A stretch of DNA of 64,000 nucleotides from Hemileia vastatrix (taxonomy: Eukaryota; Basidiomycota; Pucciniomycetes; Pucciniales; Zaghouaniaceae), in contig JASXTE010000016.1 in NCBI GenBank assembly GCA_030280995.1, forward strand, positions 25,195,501 to 25,259,500, given 5' to 3'. This document shows positions 31,443 through 42,631 of the stretch, in pieces. The notes below the pieces were generated by a model. The model ran no database searches. It worked only from the letters and a program-made list of their open reading frames with translations, and was not told the DNA's origin. Both the position numbers and the translations under genes were made by a program. Positions within the stretch are counted from its first letter, which is position 1. The number at the start of each line of letters is the position of its first letter.

Positions 31443-32839
31443 ATGCCTCGTCATCCTAGATCTTCTCAAAGGCAGCCATCACCCAGTTGTTCTTCAATTC
31501 CCACTACTTCCTCTTTCACCCGCTCAGCTGAGAAATCAAAGACCGTTCAATTAAAAAAAGATGAACATCTCATTCTTATCAACTGGCTGAAAACCAAATC
31601 TAACTATGATTCTTGTTTTGGTACTGAGTATTCCACTAAAGTAGGACGGCCCCCTGCATCAAAAGTTAATGGCTATCTTCTAATGGCAAATGAATTACGG
31701 AATAAGACCAAGGGAAGGATTGATCTTTTGACTAAACAGATGTCTGAACGATTCAAGCATTACCGAGCAAAATACAAGAAGGCAAAGGCTCTTTCATCTT
31801 CCACTGGTTTTGGGGTTACCAACAACAATATAACTAAGGGCATAAAATCCATAGACAATAAACTTGAAACTTTATGTCCTTACTTTAAAGAGATGGATGC
31901 AATTTTTGGAGAGCAAGCCGATGTTAATCCTGTAAACATGTTGGATGGTGAAGATCCTATCTCCAAACATGATGTCAAAGCAAATCTTTTCCCATCCTCT
32001 TCCTCCACTCAAGCCTCCCCTCTTCTAATTTCTACGAATCTAGATAGCTTTGCTATTGATCCTATTGGCGATTTAACCCAACCCAATCTAACTCAGGTCT
32101 GTATTTTTTTCTTTTATCTTATCAATACTTTTTTTATTTACTTAGATTTTCTTATTTCTTAAAAGGCTGATGAACAAGCCCAGGACCCACAATCAACTGA
32201 GTCTGAAGCTAGTGACAATGATGAGGAAAATATGACCTTGAACAAGAAGCGTAGGGCTTCAAGTAGTCTAAATTTCCACTCAAAAAGAAGACAAAAAAAT
32301 GATACTTCATCAAAAACCCCTTTTTCTTTGATGGAACAGTTTTTAGAGAAACGTGATGCTGGTAAGTGATATCATACCTATTAATACTTTACTCTACTTT
32401 TCTTCTACTTATTGTTAACATTGCTTATCACTCTAGAACAAGTGGAAGCTGCTAAAGAGACTCTAAAGTTTGAAAAGTAAAAATATGAGCTCTCTTTAAG
32501 GAGGGATGATAGGCTACAAGATTTGGAAGAGAGGAAGTATGAGCTCACTTTACGGAAGGATGATCGGGCCCAAGATTTGGAGGAGAGGAAATGCCAGCTC
32601 TCTTTGCGGAAGGATGATCAGGCCCAAGATTTGGAGGAGAAGAAGTTTGAGTTAAATCTAAGTATTGAAAAATAAAAAAAGAGGAGAAAACACTCAAACA
32701 TCAAAACCTATTAGAGCAGATGAAATATAAGTTAGATCATGAAGAAAATTCCAAAAAGAAAGATTTCTTGATAGAATGTGTTAAAGCTAATAAATCTGTT
32801 GAGGAAATTGAACTTTTAAAGAAATTGTTGGATGACTAG
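31443..32839 (+). pseudogene. Harbinger accessory DNA-binding protein (Myb/SANT-like), two introns, premature stop
   Basis: Start chosen at ATG 31443 (MPRHPRSSQ). Exon 1 to 32096, intron 32097-32165 (69 nt), exon 2 32166-32361, intron 32362-32436 (75 nt, GTAAGT...CTCTAG), exon 3; all junctions keep frame. Residues about 30-160 form a trihelix/Myb-like region (HLILINWLKTKSNYDSC, MSERFKHYRAKYKKAK, LETLCPYFKEMDAIFG). TAA at 32478-32480 interrupts. Beyond it the frame continues into three 18-residue charged repeats and, in another frame, a typical C-terminus (VEEIELLKKLLDD) ending at 32839. Accessory proteins of this kind bind element ends and help transposase entry; the role here is by family. 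Confidence 0.72.
32484..32645 (+). repeat. Three 54-bp in-frame repeats of the accessory gene
   Basis: Units at 32484, 32538 and 32592 encode 18 residues each of the pattern YELSLRRDDRLQDLEERK: highly charged, coiled-coil-like. Confidence 0.9.
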
Positions 32840-32964
32840 TTTGTTTTATTTTTCTCACACTTCAACTGTTCATATTTATTTGTACATAAAATTTCCAATA
32901 ATTTCTTTTATTTCATTACTCTCCCACTTTTTTTAAATAAAATTTTCTTGTCTCCTTTGAAAAT

Positions 32965-33390
32965 TTGACGATCCCCCACCCCTGGATTTTTTTGAAGTAA
33001 GGGGTGGGTATCACAAAAATTCTTTCATATCATGAATCTTGAAAGTCTTATATGAAAATTTGGCTTAACTACCTCCTGCATTTTACTGGTATCCCAAAAA
33101 TTCTTACATGTCAAGAATTTCACAAGTCTTATAAGAAATTTTGGCAAAACCCCCCATGAATTTTATTGAAGTAAGGGATGGGTATCACCAAAAAAATTTC
33201 AGCAAAATATTTACAAGTCAAAAAAATTCTATATCTGTTTTAAAAAATTGGCAATACTCTCCCCTGCATTTTATTGAAGCAAGGGGTGGGTATCACCAAA
33301 ATTTTTCTAAGTCATCAATTTCACATGTCAGATTTGAAAATTTCCAAATACCCCCCCCCCCTGCATTTTATTGAAGTAAGGGGTGGAAGT
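32965..33390. repeat. Five diverged ~95-bp minisatellite units
   Basis: Recurring TTTTATTGAAGTAAGGGGTGG joined to CAAAAATTCTTACAAGTC-type sequence. The first unit also forms an inverted pair CCCACCCCT/AGGGGTGGG. Confidence 0.8.
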
Positions 33391-33690
33391 CATATAAATT
33401 TAATATGATTACATAAATTATTAAATAAATATCTAATATATATCAATTTCCCTAGTTTATAGTGATGACAATTCTTCAAGCCAAAATGCAGACCAAGTCT
33501 AGAAACAAAAGTTTGGGACTTTCTACAGGTATAGGCAAGAGGAACATCACGAATCAAACAAATAAATGTTATCATGATTACCTGTTATACAATCAAAGGT
33601 CGATGGCTCATCACATTACTTGAGAAAATTGATATATAAAAAATATTTATTAAAAATTTATGAAAAAATATAAAATTTTCGATAACAACT
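33391..33690. other. No gene recognised
   Basis: AT-rich sequence between the minisatellite and the oxygenase fragment. The minus ORF 33390-33575 is not recognised; it could be a further degenerate part of the oxygenase gene or of the transposon. Confidence 0.4.
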
Positions 33691-34307
33691 CTAATCCCCA
33701 TACTTTTTGGATCTAGATAAAGTTTTTTTAAATTGAATAAGTTTACCTTCTTTTTTTACCTTATTGATTCTTTGTATCAACTTATTACTGATTTGAAATG
33801 AGCAACCAAAATGTGTGAAATCTTGACAGGATTCCAAACCAGGAGGAGCTTTGGTCGTTTGAGTATTATCCTGAGATGAATTCCAAATACTTTCGATGAT
33901 ACCATTTCCCAAACCAAAATCAATGATGCACCGGTGGTCTGGAAAATATAAACCATGTCTTTGATTTTAGCTGGAGATGGTATTGGGTGGCCAGTTATTG
34001 GATTGATATATGAGAATATTCCAAAAGTAAGAAAATTGGCATCATTCTTATCAATATGAATCCTATTGTGAAATCCAGAATGAGTGATAATAACATTAGA
34101 AAATAAAAGATATTCGTGGCTGATATCTTCCCATTTGGAGTCACACCAATTTGGTATTCCAACTTTGGTTGCAAGTTCATGATTTTCTTCAAATGCTTTA
34201 TTACAGAGTTTTTTGAGTCGAAAAGCAAGAAAAGAGTCAAAGGAAGGTAGAGTGTCCCATAAGCAAAAATATTCATCTTTTTGAGCTTTAGTGATATTCT
34301 TGACCAA
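33691..34307 (-). pseudogene. Tet-like 2OG-Fe(II) oxygenase fragment
   Basis: The ORF from ATG 34307 has WCDSKWEDISHEYLLFSNV, then NRIHIDKNDANFLTFG with an H84-X-D86 metal-binding motif, then YINPITGHPI. Around 33955 the frame shifts; the next frame reads YFPDHRCIIDFGLGNGIIES and IWNSSQDNTQ to about 33691. This pattern recalls the Tet-like 2OG-Fe(II) oxygenase family abundant in rust fungi, related to Tet/JBP enzymes that oxidise 5-methylcytosine. The N-terminus is missing and I see no convincing distal His after the tryptophan block, so it is dead. Family assignment is from memory of the motif order, not a search. Confidence 0.55.
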
Positions 34308-34399
34308 CGAATATATGCCTAGATAATAATTATATAAGAGTTTCAGAATCCTTATCCTCTAAATATGCAATATAAAAATGTGAAGTAAGACAAGTGAAA

Positions 34400-34725
34400 T
34401 TTGGAAAAAAGGCTCAACTTCTAAGGTCAAAATCTCAGCAACCACTGAACCTAATTCAAACCTATTTGTGGGTAATGAAAGATATGCTTTAGTAGAATCT
34501 TCAGTTAAAGGACATGTGATTTAAATAAACCTAACCCTAATTTTTTACATAAAAAAATGAAATAAAAATTTAAATTGGGAAAAAAAAGGCTCAGCTTTAA
34601 TTGTCAAAATCTCAGAAACCACTGAATCAAATTCAAATCTGTTTGCAGGAAATGAAAGGTAGCCTTCAGGAGAATCTTAAGTAAAAAGAACATTAGATTT
34701 GAATAAACCTAACCCTAATTCCGAG
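34400..34725. repeat. Two tandem ~185-bp Harbinger subterminal repeats
   Basis: Same repeat pair as at 19300-19625, with CCTAACCCTAATT at the end of each unit. Lies 3' of the transposase gene. Confidence 0.75.
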
Positions 34726-35560
34726 TCTGATTTTCAAAATTTTACAAAAACTTGAAAAGTGGTAATGAAGATGAGATCAAAAGGAGTTTTATAAGATCAC
34801 TGTTATCCAGATAAGAGTCATACATATATTTAAGTATGAAGTTTTCATAAAAAGAATGATATATCATATAGGCATGAAAAAAAGGAGATGAAACTTACCT
34901 TGATTGAAAAGTAGGAAAAATAGAGTGAGAAAGATCGATGTTAGAATTGTGGGGAAATTGAATATGGAGTAAGTGAAATGCATAAAGAATGTGCAATGTA
35001 TGTATTTCAATGAAATGGATCCAAAAAAAAGTGAAATAAGGGAAAGGGGGATAATGACAATGCCAAGGAGGGATGAAGAGTAGGGTGATGGAGCTAAAAA
35101 ATAAAGTAAAGAGGGAGAGAAAAAAAGGTTAATTATACCATTGAAATCCAAAATAACTACTTACAAAAAAAATTTAGATAAAAAAATAAAATAAACAGAA
35201 AAAAACAAAAAAAAATATAATTAGTAATCAAAAAATCAAAAAAAAGAATAAAATGACTTACCTGGAGAGATGAGATGACAAAATGAATGAAACCAAATTG
35301 TTTGAGGGATGTTGGAGGAGAATAGGAAAAGGATATGAGGGATGAATGAAAAAAAAAATCACTGACAAAATATGCAATTTCAGAAAATATGCAATTTCAT
35401 GTTGAGCTGGTGAAAGAAAACCAATGAGCCATCCAAAAAAAAGATTTTCACCGTAAATTCAAAAAAAAAAATTAATATGCAACAAACCAAAATACAAAAC
35501 CAAGTGAATAAAGTACACAAAGAGGACATTTAGAAAGTATAAAAACATAAAAATTAAATA

Positions 35561-36750
35561 TTAAAAGTGTTGCAAAGTGAAATGTTGGAGAGTAATTGGC
35601 ATTATAATGGAACATATGCCAGTTGATTGAATGATTTGTGAATCAAGGGAGGGGAGTGCCGGTGGTGGTTCAGGATCCTCTTCTTCATAAAGATTATTCA
35701 ACTCATCCTTTAAATCAGATAGAATATTGTGGAGTATTACGCAAGTCAAGATCCAATGATTTGCAGTTTTGATCTCCAATCTTTTTTGAAATTGGATTCT
35801 GAGCTCCCGAAGACTAGAAAATTGTCCTTTTAAAATACCTATAGCATGATCAATTCGTACTCTTGACTGTGCAAGGTGATAATTAAAGGCAGTTTTGGGG
35901 TCATTTTCTGAAGTTGCACCACGGAAAGCAGGTATAATGTACTTTCCACTTGCATATGCTGAGTCTGCAAGGAGGTACTGAGATTCGTCAAAGTATGAGT
36001 CAGGGGATTTAGAAATCCTCATTCTTTGGAAGACGGAAGAGTCATGACACAATCCAGGGCAGCCACTGTGAAAAGCAATAAATTTTTTATTGACATCACA
36101 TACAAGTTGAACGGCAATTGAGTATCTAGAAAGAAAATAAAAAGTTAGATTGTAAAAGATGAGAACTTGGAGAAGATTTGGAAGAAACATTTTTTTGCGA
36201 TCAAATTAATGGTTGCCATCATGAGCAGGCTTTTGACTCAAAGGTATAGTTGTGCCATCAACAAATCCTACACAGCCAGGAAAACCTTCAGCTTTCATTA
36301 CTTGAGAGGATTCAAGTTGCTGTTCTGGAGTTGGCCAAGCAAGAGTTTGAGACTTAAGGGACGTCTTACGGCAGCACCATTTCCATTTGACCCAAAGCGA
36401 CATAGAGCAATAGCAAGTTGGATGGCAGGATTACGCTGTTTGTTATGAGAATTGTTATGAAAGATAGGATGTTCAGAAATGAGTTGATAAAGTTTGAAGA
36501 AAGAATCAGGAGAAGTTCTAAAAAGTTGGGTGAAGTTTAAATGAGCAATGTTGAGAATGGAGGCCAGATCATATAGGGGATCATGATAAAGATTTGGCCC
36601 CCTGGTGATTATGTAACGCTTTTTGGAAAGTAAACACATATAAGCTAAAGCATCTTCCAAATAAGAGTCAGATTTATAGTAGAGAACTAAAAGTAAAGTG
36701 ATGGCATTAATAGTGGAGTGAAGTAGCCGTCTAGTAGAGAGGTGTTTCAT
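35561..36750 (-). pseudogene. Harbinger DDE transposase (DDE_Tnp_4 type), degenerate
   Basis: Start ATG 36750 (MKHLSTRRLLHSTINA). First catalytic Asp in FVDGTTIPLSQKPAHDG (about 36240), then a TAA where the H1 copy has Tyr. Intron 36126-36188 (63 nt) is inferred from H1/H3 alignment. Second Asp in YLLADSAYASGKY. The third acidic position reads R-I-D-H-A-I-G, Asp instead of the usual Glu kept in the other two copies. The C-terminus WILTCVILHNILSDLKDEL is typical. About 80 nt present in H1 and H3 are missing near 36365, shifting the frame. It would have cut and pasted this element; it is now inactive. Confidence 0.8.
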
Positions 36751-36885
36751 TGTTGCCGGTGGAAGGGTTATGTGATGAGGGAAGTGGGAATTCACGGCCA
36801 AATGTGCAGTTGGGGTGTCTAGATAGAAAAAAAACTTAAGTGTTTGCCACCAAAATTATGTAGCAAAGAGTGAGGAAAGACTTAA

Positions 36886-37376
36886 GGATGGCATCAGCAA
36901 TTATGAGTCATGTGACTTTCTTGCAAATCCATCATGGATGAGATGAGTTTGTGATCAGGAATTAGGAATGGAAATTGGGGTATAAGAGGCGGGATAATGC
37001 ATTATCGTGGATTTCTTATCCACTAGCCCCAGGGCTAGTGGATAAGAATCTTCCGCAATTAATAATGTCTGATCCCGGGAAAAAAAAATACTGATCCCTA
37101 ATTGTGGATCCCTGAACATTGATACCCCCTAATGATGGCATCAGCAATTATAAGTGATGTGACTTTCTTAAAAATCCATCATGGATGTGATGAGTTTGGG
37201 ATTAGGAATTAGGAACAGAAATTGGGGTATAAGAAGCCAGATAATTCATTATTATGGATTCCTTATCCACTAGCCCCAGGGCTAGTGGATTAGAATCTTC
37301 CAAAATTAATAATTTCTTATCACAGGGAAAAAAATTCCTGATCACTAATTGCAGATCCCTGAACATTGATACCCCC
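36886..37376. repeat. Harbinger terminal ~245-bp segment in tandem duplicate
   Basis: 36886-37129 and 37134-37376 are two copies, each ending GAACATTGATACCCCC. Each contains a near-perfect palindrome with 15-bp arms (37015-37029/37032-37046; 37262-37276/37279-37293). The same segment, inverted, begins copy H3 at 38173. Confidence 0.88.
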
Positions 37377-38172
37377 TATTATGTTGCTGATATATTATTA
37401 AAAGTTTGTTTTTATTTCCAGAAATAAAAATGGCACCATCTATCAGGTCTATATGTATCAAAAAACAATGGAACTTCTGTTCTGGTGGGGGGACCCCTTC
37501 TAGCATGTGATATAAATTATTGTAGTTAAATATTGTTAAATTATACATAAAAATCAATTAAATATATAGTGAATCATTGAAAAAATTATTAAATTACATA
37601 AAAGAAAGTAGGAATTTTTTTGCTTAAACTTTTTCTTCATTGATTCAAATTGTAATGGTGTTATAAATGTGGGGGGGCTTTTTTTATTTGAAATTTTAAT
37701 TTTGTTAAACTATTTTCTGCTTCAATGGAGCCTATAAATATAAAATATACGTTTTATGATCTCTTGTATTAATTGATCCCAGATATTTTAAATTCTCATG
37801 GATTAGTAAAACATATCTCTCTGTGCACATTTTTACTAACTCAAATATCATTAAATTTAAGGGACCTAAACCAAAATTGGATGTTTAAAATATTTCTAAA
37901 AATTATATAATATATAAACATCTTTTTTTGGTAAATTTCAGATTTCATGTTAAATTTAGCACTGTTTGTGGCTGGTTAGGTGTTCAAAGATCACCCCAAA
38001 CTTCAATAAAATCCATACTTCTTCTTTAAAAAAATTGAGAAATTTCTATTAAGAAAGCTATGTGAATGAAAGGTTCCATAAAAATTTATATTTATTTTTT
38101 CAAACCTTTCCACAAGTTATAAACTAGGAACATTCAAGGATATCAAGCAGAATAACTTATGATGGTATATTA
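37377..38172. other. AT-rich spacer between two Harbinger ends, no gene
   Basis: Flanked by TATTA on both sides next to the two transposon ends. No ORF of note; GGTGGGGGGACCCC at about 37485 is isolated. Confidence 0.55.
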
Positions 38173-38617
38173 GGGGTATCAATGTTCAGGGATCCGCAAT
38201 TAGGGATCAGGAATTTTTTTCCCTGGGATCAGACATTATTAATTTTGGAAGATTCTTATCCACTAGCCCCAGGGCTAGTGGATAAGGAATCAATGATTAT
38301 TCATTATCCCGCCTCTTAAAACCCAATTTCTGTTCCTTATTCCTGATCCCAAACTCATCACATCCATGATGGATTTTTAAGAAAGTCACATCACTTATAA
38401 TGGCTGATGCCATCCTTAAGAATTTTGTCTTTCTATGATACTAAATTTTGGTGTCAAACACATAAATTTTTTTCTCATCCTTATGTGTTTCTTCACTCTC
38501 TGATACTTAATTTTGGTGACAAAAACATAAAATTTTTTTCTTTCTACACGCCCCACCTGCTCACTTGGTGGCAAATTCCCACTTCCCACTCATCACCTAA
38601 ACCTTCTACCAAAAATA

Positions 38618-39798
38618 ATGAAGCACCTCTCTACTTGGAAGAAACTTCACACGGCTATTAATGCTATCACTCTAGTTTTAGCCTCTGACTCTGATTCTGA
38701 CTCTGGTTTGGAAGTTACTTTAGCTTATATGTTTTATCTTTCAAAAAAGGGTTACATCATCCCAATGGGGACAAGTCTTTATCATGATCCCAGATATGAA
38801 ATCCACTCCATTCTCAACATTTCTCAACCAAACTTCGCTCAACTATTTTGAATTTCTCCTTATTCTTTTTTTAAACTTTTTCAACTCATCTCCAATCATC
38901 CTATCTTCCATCATCATTCTCATAACAAACAGTGTGATCCTGCCTTTTAACTTGCTGTTGCACAATGTAGCTCTAGTTCAAATGGAAATGGTGCTTCTGC
39001 AAGACATTTAGATAATTTCTTTAACATATGATATGGAACTGTCATATTATACACAAAGCACTGAATGATTGCTATCCTTTCTCTCAAGTCTCAAAAACTT
39101 GCTTGGAAAACTACAAAACAGCACTTGAATCCTCTCAAGTAATTCAAGAAAAAATTTTCCCTTAATGTGTAGGTTTTGTTGGTGGTCCAACTACGATTTT
39201 GAGTCAAAAGCCTGCTCATGATGTCAACCATTATTTTGATCACAAAAAAGGTTTTTTCAAAATGTTTTCCAATTTCTTATCTTTCAAATACTAACTTTTT
39301 ATCTTTTTTGTAGATACTTTATTGCTCTTCAACTTGTCTTTGAAATCAACAAAAAGTTTATTGCTTTTCATAGTGACTTCCCTGGCTCATGTCATGACTC
39401 TTCTGTCTTAAAAAGAATGAGGATTTCTCAATGTCCTGACACATACTTTGTCAAATCTCAGTACCTCCTTGCAGACTCAGCATATGCAAGTGGAAAGTAA
39501 AATTACCTGCTTTCTGTGGTGCAACCTTAGAAAATGACCCCAAAACCACCTTTAACTATCACCTTGTCCAATCAAGAGTACAGACTGAACAAACTATTGA
39601 GACTTTATAGGGAAGATTTTCTAGTCTCAAGGAATTCAGAATCCAATTTCAAAAAAAAATAAAAATAAAAACTGAAAATCATTGGATAAAGACTTGCATT
39701 ATACTTCAAAATATCCTAGCTGATTTATGGGATGTTTTGAATGATCTTTATGAAGTAAAGGATCCTGAACCAGCACCGGCTCTCCCCTCCCTTTAATC
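38618..39798 (+). pseudogene. H3 Harbinger transposase, degenerate
   Basis: Starts MKHLSTWKKLHTAINA at 38618 and stays open to 38851, then continues through several frames: first Asp region near 39180 (GFVGG-type), intron-like segment about 39250-39315 ending TTTTTTGTAG, S-D-F-P-G-S-C-H-D block near 39380, A-Y-A-S-G-K near 39490, a Glu-containing third-residue block near 39590, and the Pro-rich C-terminus at 39760-39798. Frameshifts and stops throughout. Confidence 0.75.
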
Positions 39799-39826
39799 AC
39801 AAAACATTCATTCAAACGTCATACAC

Positions 39827-42631
39827 TGTAGAAAGTTCTAAAGTACTAAGCAGTAGACACAATGCAAGATGGGTTGGTTCTTCTTTTCAATTTCTAAAAA
39901 GAAGCTCCTTCCACTCTTATTTTAAAGAGAGAGGAATAATGTGTAACACTAATATCTGACTAGATAGTTTAAAAGTTGAGAGATCAGTTAAAAGATAAAG
40001 AAAAACAAATATTACTATCTGGATATTTCTATTCTTAATAAGTGCTAATATCCACAGCTACTCCCTCTTGAAGCCCTTTCTTTGAATATGCCTTATTATA
40101 GAAATAAAATAACTCTAATAATAGTTTATCCTACTGAATCTATATATTCTCTCTGTGTTGCGCTTTTTCATTATACTATATGAAATACACACACAGACAC
40201 ACAAACTCTAAAAGACTCAGAATATTTCCAATATGCTTTTAAACACTTAATCACAGAAAAATCCAATCTCTTACTGTTATCAGAGTAATCACAAAAATAG
40301 ACAAATCACTATATATCACAAAATATTTCAAAAGTATATAATAGGGGGTATCAAAGATAGAAATTTGTAATTCTTTGAAAAATATTTCAAAACACCAAGA
40401 GAAAGCCCCAAACTCAACATTAATTCTCACTAAAAAGGTATTTTGGGGGCACAATATGGCATGTTTTAAAAAATAATCATGGTTTATTTGGAGGGGAAAA
40501 GAGGTATTTTGAAATGAAATCTTCCTAAATTTGAGACCCCCTAATATAAGGCACTAATATTTGTAATCTAATGACTGATTAAAATAATAATTTTCCTATC
40601 CAACTACCACTACACTCCTCCTAGTAGATAGCCTTTCCTTCTAATATTTTTCAGTGCTCCAGACACAGTTCCCTAGTGGATCTCCAGTGCTGTCTCTAGA
40701 ACCACATTAGTAAAACAATAACTAATCCATTAGTAAAATAAATACACCACTTGTAACAACTACAGTTCCTAAACATATCTTTTGCTTACTAATACTAGTA
40801 TTAACTTGTTTCACTCATATTTCACATGCGCACTGAAATCTGTACCTTTGCATTGTTTCAGGACTACTTCCCACATTGATAACTTTCAGCACTGATCCTT
40901 GTATCTTCAAACCTTGGGTAGTTTTTGTGATCAATTCACCATCATCCTCACTTAATTAATAAGTCCATAGTTCTGAAAATTCACTTAAATAGTTAGCCTC
41001 TGCAACATACATTACCTTTTTCAGTAAGTTACCACACTAGCCGCTGTGCAGTATACTATGTACTTGAGGCCTTTGTTGAGCCAAAATTCCTTCCTTAAAA
41101 CATGACACACAATTATTTGAAAATCAAAATCCATAATGTTCAGCGCTTGCACTCCTAAGTTTATAACACACAATTCCTTTTGTGCAGAACATCTTGCTGT
41201 AAAATCTGAGCACACAGACCCTAAATCCTCTTCTGCACTTCTCTTTCTCTTTTTTCTTTTAAAATCATAATTACATATTAATAATAGCTCTATCTACTGC
41301 ACTATGATCCCCTTTTTTTTCTGGGCTACACAAGCTGATTGGTTCAAAAGATAAGTTACCTGTGATGCACATACCACATTCTACCTCTACTTGCAACTGT
41401 CCCCAGGAGCCATGCACAGTTTCCTTACTCCATCTTCCAACTTCTTCTTCATTTTCTAAAAATTATCATCATTTTCATCCTTCTTCTTCTACTAAATATT
41501 TATACCCTCTTATATTCTTTTATCCACTTTTTTTTTCATAACTTCTAAAAAATGAAAACAGAAAACACTACCATTAATACCAAGAATACTGCCAATGTCG
41601 TGAAGGCTATCCATTGCGCTTTTTCACTATACTATGTGAAATAAACATACAGATGCACAAACTCTAAAAGACTAAGAATATCTCAAATATGCTCTTAAAC
41701 ACTTAATCACATAAAAATACAATCTCTTACTGTTATCAGAGTAATCATAAAAATAGGAAAATTGCTATATATCCCAATATATTCAAAAGTATATAATATG
41801 AGGCGCTAATATTTGTAATCTAATGACTGAATCAAATAATAATTTTCCTATCTAGCAACTAATACTCACCTCCTATTAGATAGCCTTTCCTTCTTATATT
41901 TTTCAGTGCTCCAGACACAGTTCGCTAGTGGATCTCCAGAACTTTCTCTAGAACCACATTAGTAAAACAATAACTAATCCATTAGTAAGCTAAATAAATT
42001 ACTTGTAACAGCTACAGCACCCAAACATACCCTATGCTTACTAATACTAGTATTAACTTGTTTCACTCATATTTCACATGCATGCTTGTGACTGTACCTT
42101 TGCATTTTTTCAGTGCTACTTCCCACATTGAAACCTTTCAGCACTGATCCTCGTCTCTTCAACTCTTGGGTAGTTTTGTGATTGAGTCCACATCCTCATT
42201 TCTTCATTACTAAGTCCATAGTTCTAAAAATTCACTTAACTTATTAGCCTCTGCAACTTACATTACCTGTTTCAGTAAGCTACCACACTAGCTGCTGTGC
42301 AGTGTACTATGTACTTGAGGTCTTCCTTGAGCTATAATTCCTTCGTTAATGCATAACACAAAATTATTGAAAATCCAAATACATAATTTTCAGCGCTTGC
42401 ACTCCTAAGTTGATAACACTCAATTCCCTTTGTGTGGCACATCTTTCCTTAAAATCCAAATGCAAAAACCCTAAATGCTCTTCCATGCTTCTCTTTTCCT
42501 TTGTTCTTTTAAAACCATAATCACATATATAAAATAGGGCTATCTACTTCTCTATGATTCCCCTTTGCTCTTCTTGGGGTACACAAGCTAATTGTTCCAA
42601 AATATAGGTTACCTGCAATGCATGTACCACA
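39827..42631. mobile_element. 2.8-kb insertion with 1018-bp direct repeats, possibly a non-autonomous LTR element
   Basis: Termini TGTAGAAAG and TACCACA (TG...CA). Comparison with H1 shows the interruption of the Harbinger sequence between CATACAC and CTCTGTCATTATG. Direct repeats 40158-41378 (with a 198-bp MITE and its duplication inside) and 41614-42631 are both 1018 bp once the MITE is subtracted, and both end ...TACCACA. No protein-coding content. The first 330 bp have no partner, so the LTR model is incomplete. Confidence 0.55.
40344..40541. mobile_element. 198-bp MITE with GGGGGTMTCAAA inverted ends and TAATA target duplication
   Basis: Ends GGGGGTATCAAA and, inverted, GGGGGTCTCAAA. 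TAATA on both sides (40339-40343, 40542-40546). The paralogous repeat at 41614-42631 carries the empty site with one TAATA (AAGTATATAATATGAGGC). The ends resemble those of the larger Harbinger elements here, so it was probably moved by their transposase. Confidence 0.85.

Larger units (their letters stand above)
31093..37129. mobile_element. PIF/Harbinger-type transposon with two convergent genes (6037 bp)
   Basis: The left end GGGGGTATCAATGTT at 31093 and the inverted right end AACATTGATACCCCC at 37129 face each other. Flanks TAATA (left) and TAATG (right) suggest a 5-bp target duplication. Inside: a plus-strand Myb/SANT-like accessory gene (31443-32839) and a minus-strand DDE transposase (35561-36750), the classical two-gene plan. 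An unrelated oxygenase fragment lies between them. The left end also carries an 11-bp-arm palindrome at 31114-31136. Confidence 0.72.

Noticed and set aside
39827..40157. First 330 bp of the 2.8-kb insertion as part of a full LTR
   Set aside because: No matching segment precedes the second direct repeat, so an LTR start at 39827 cannot be supported; kept as undetermined.
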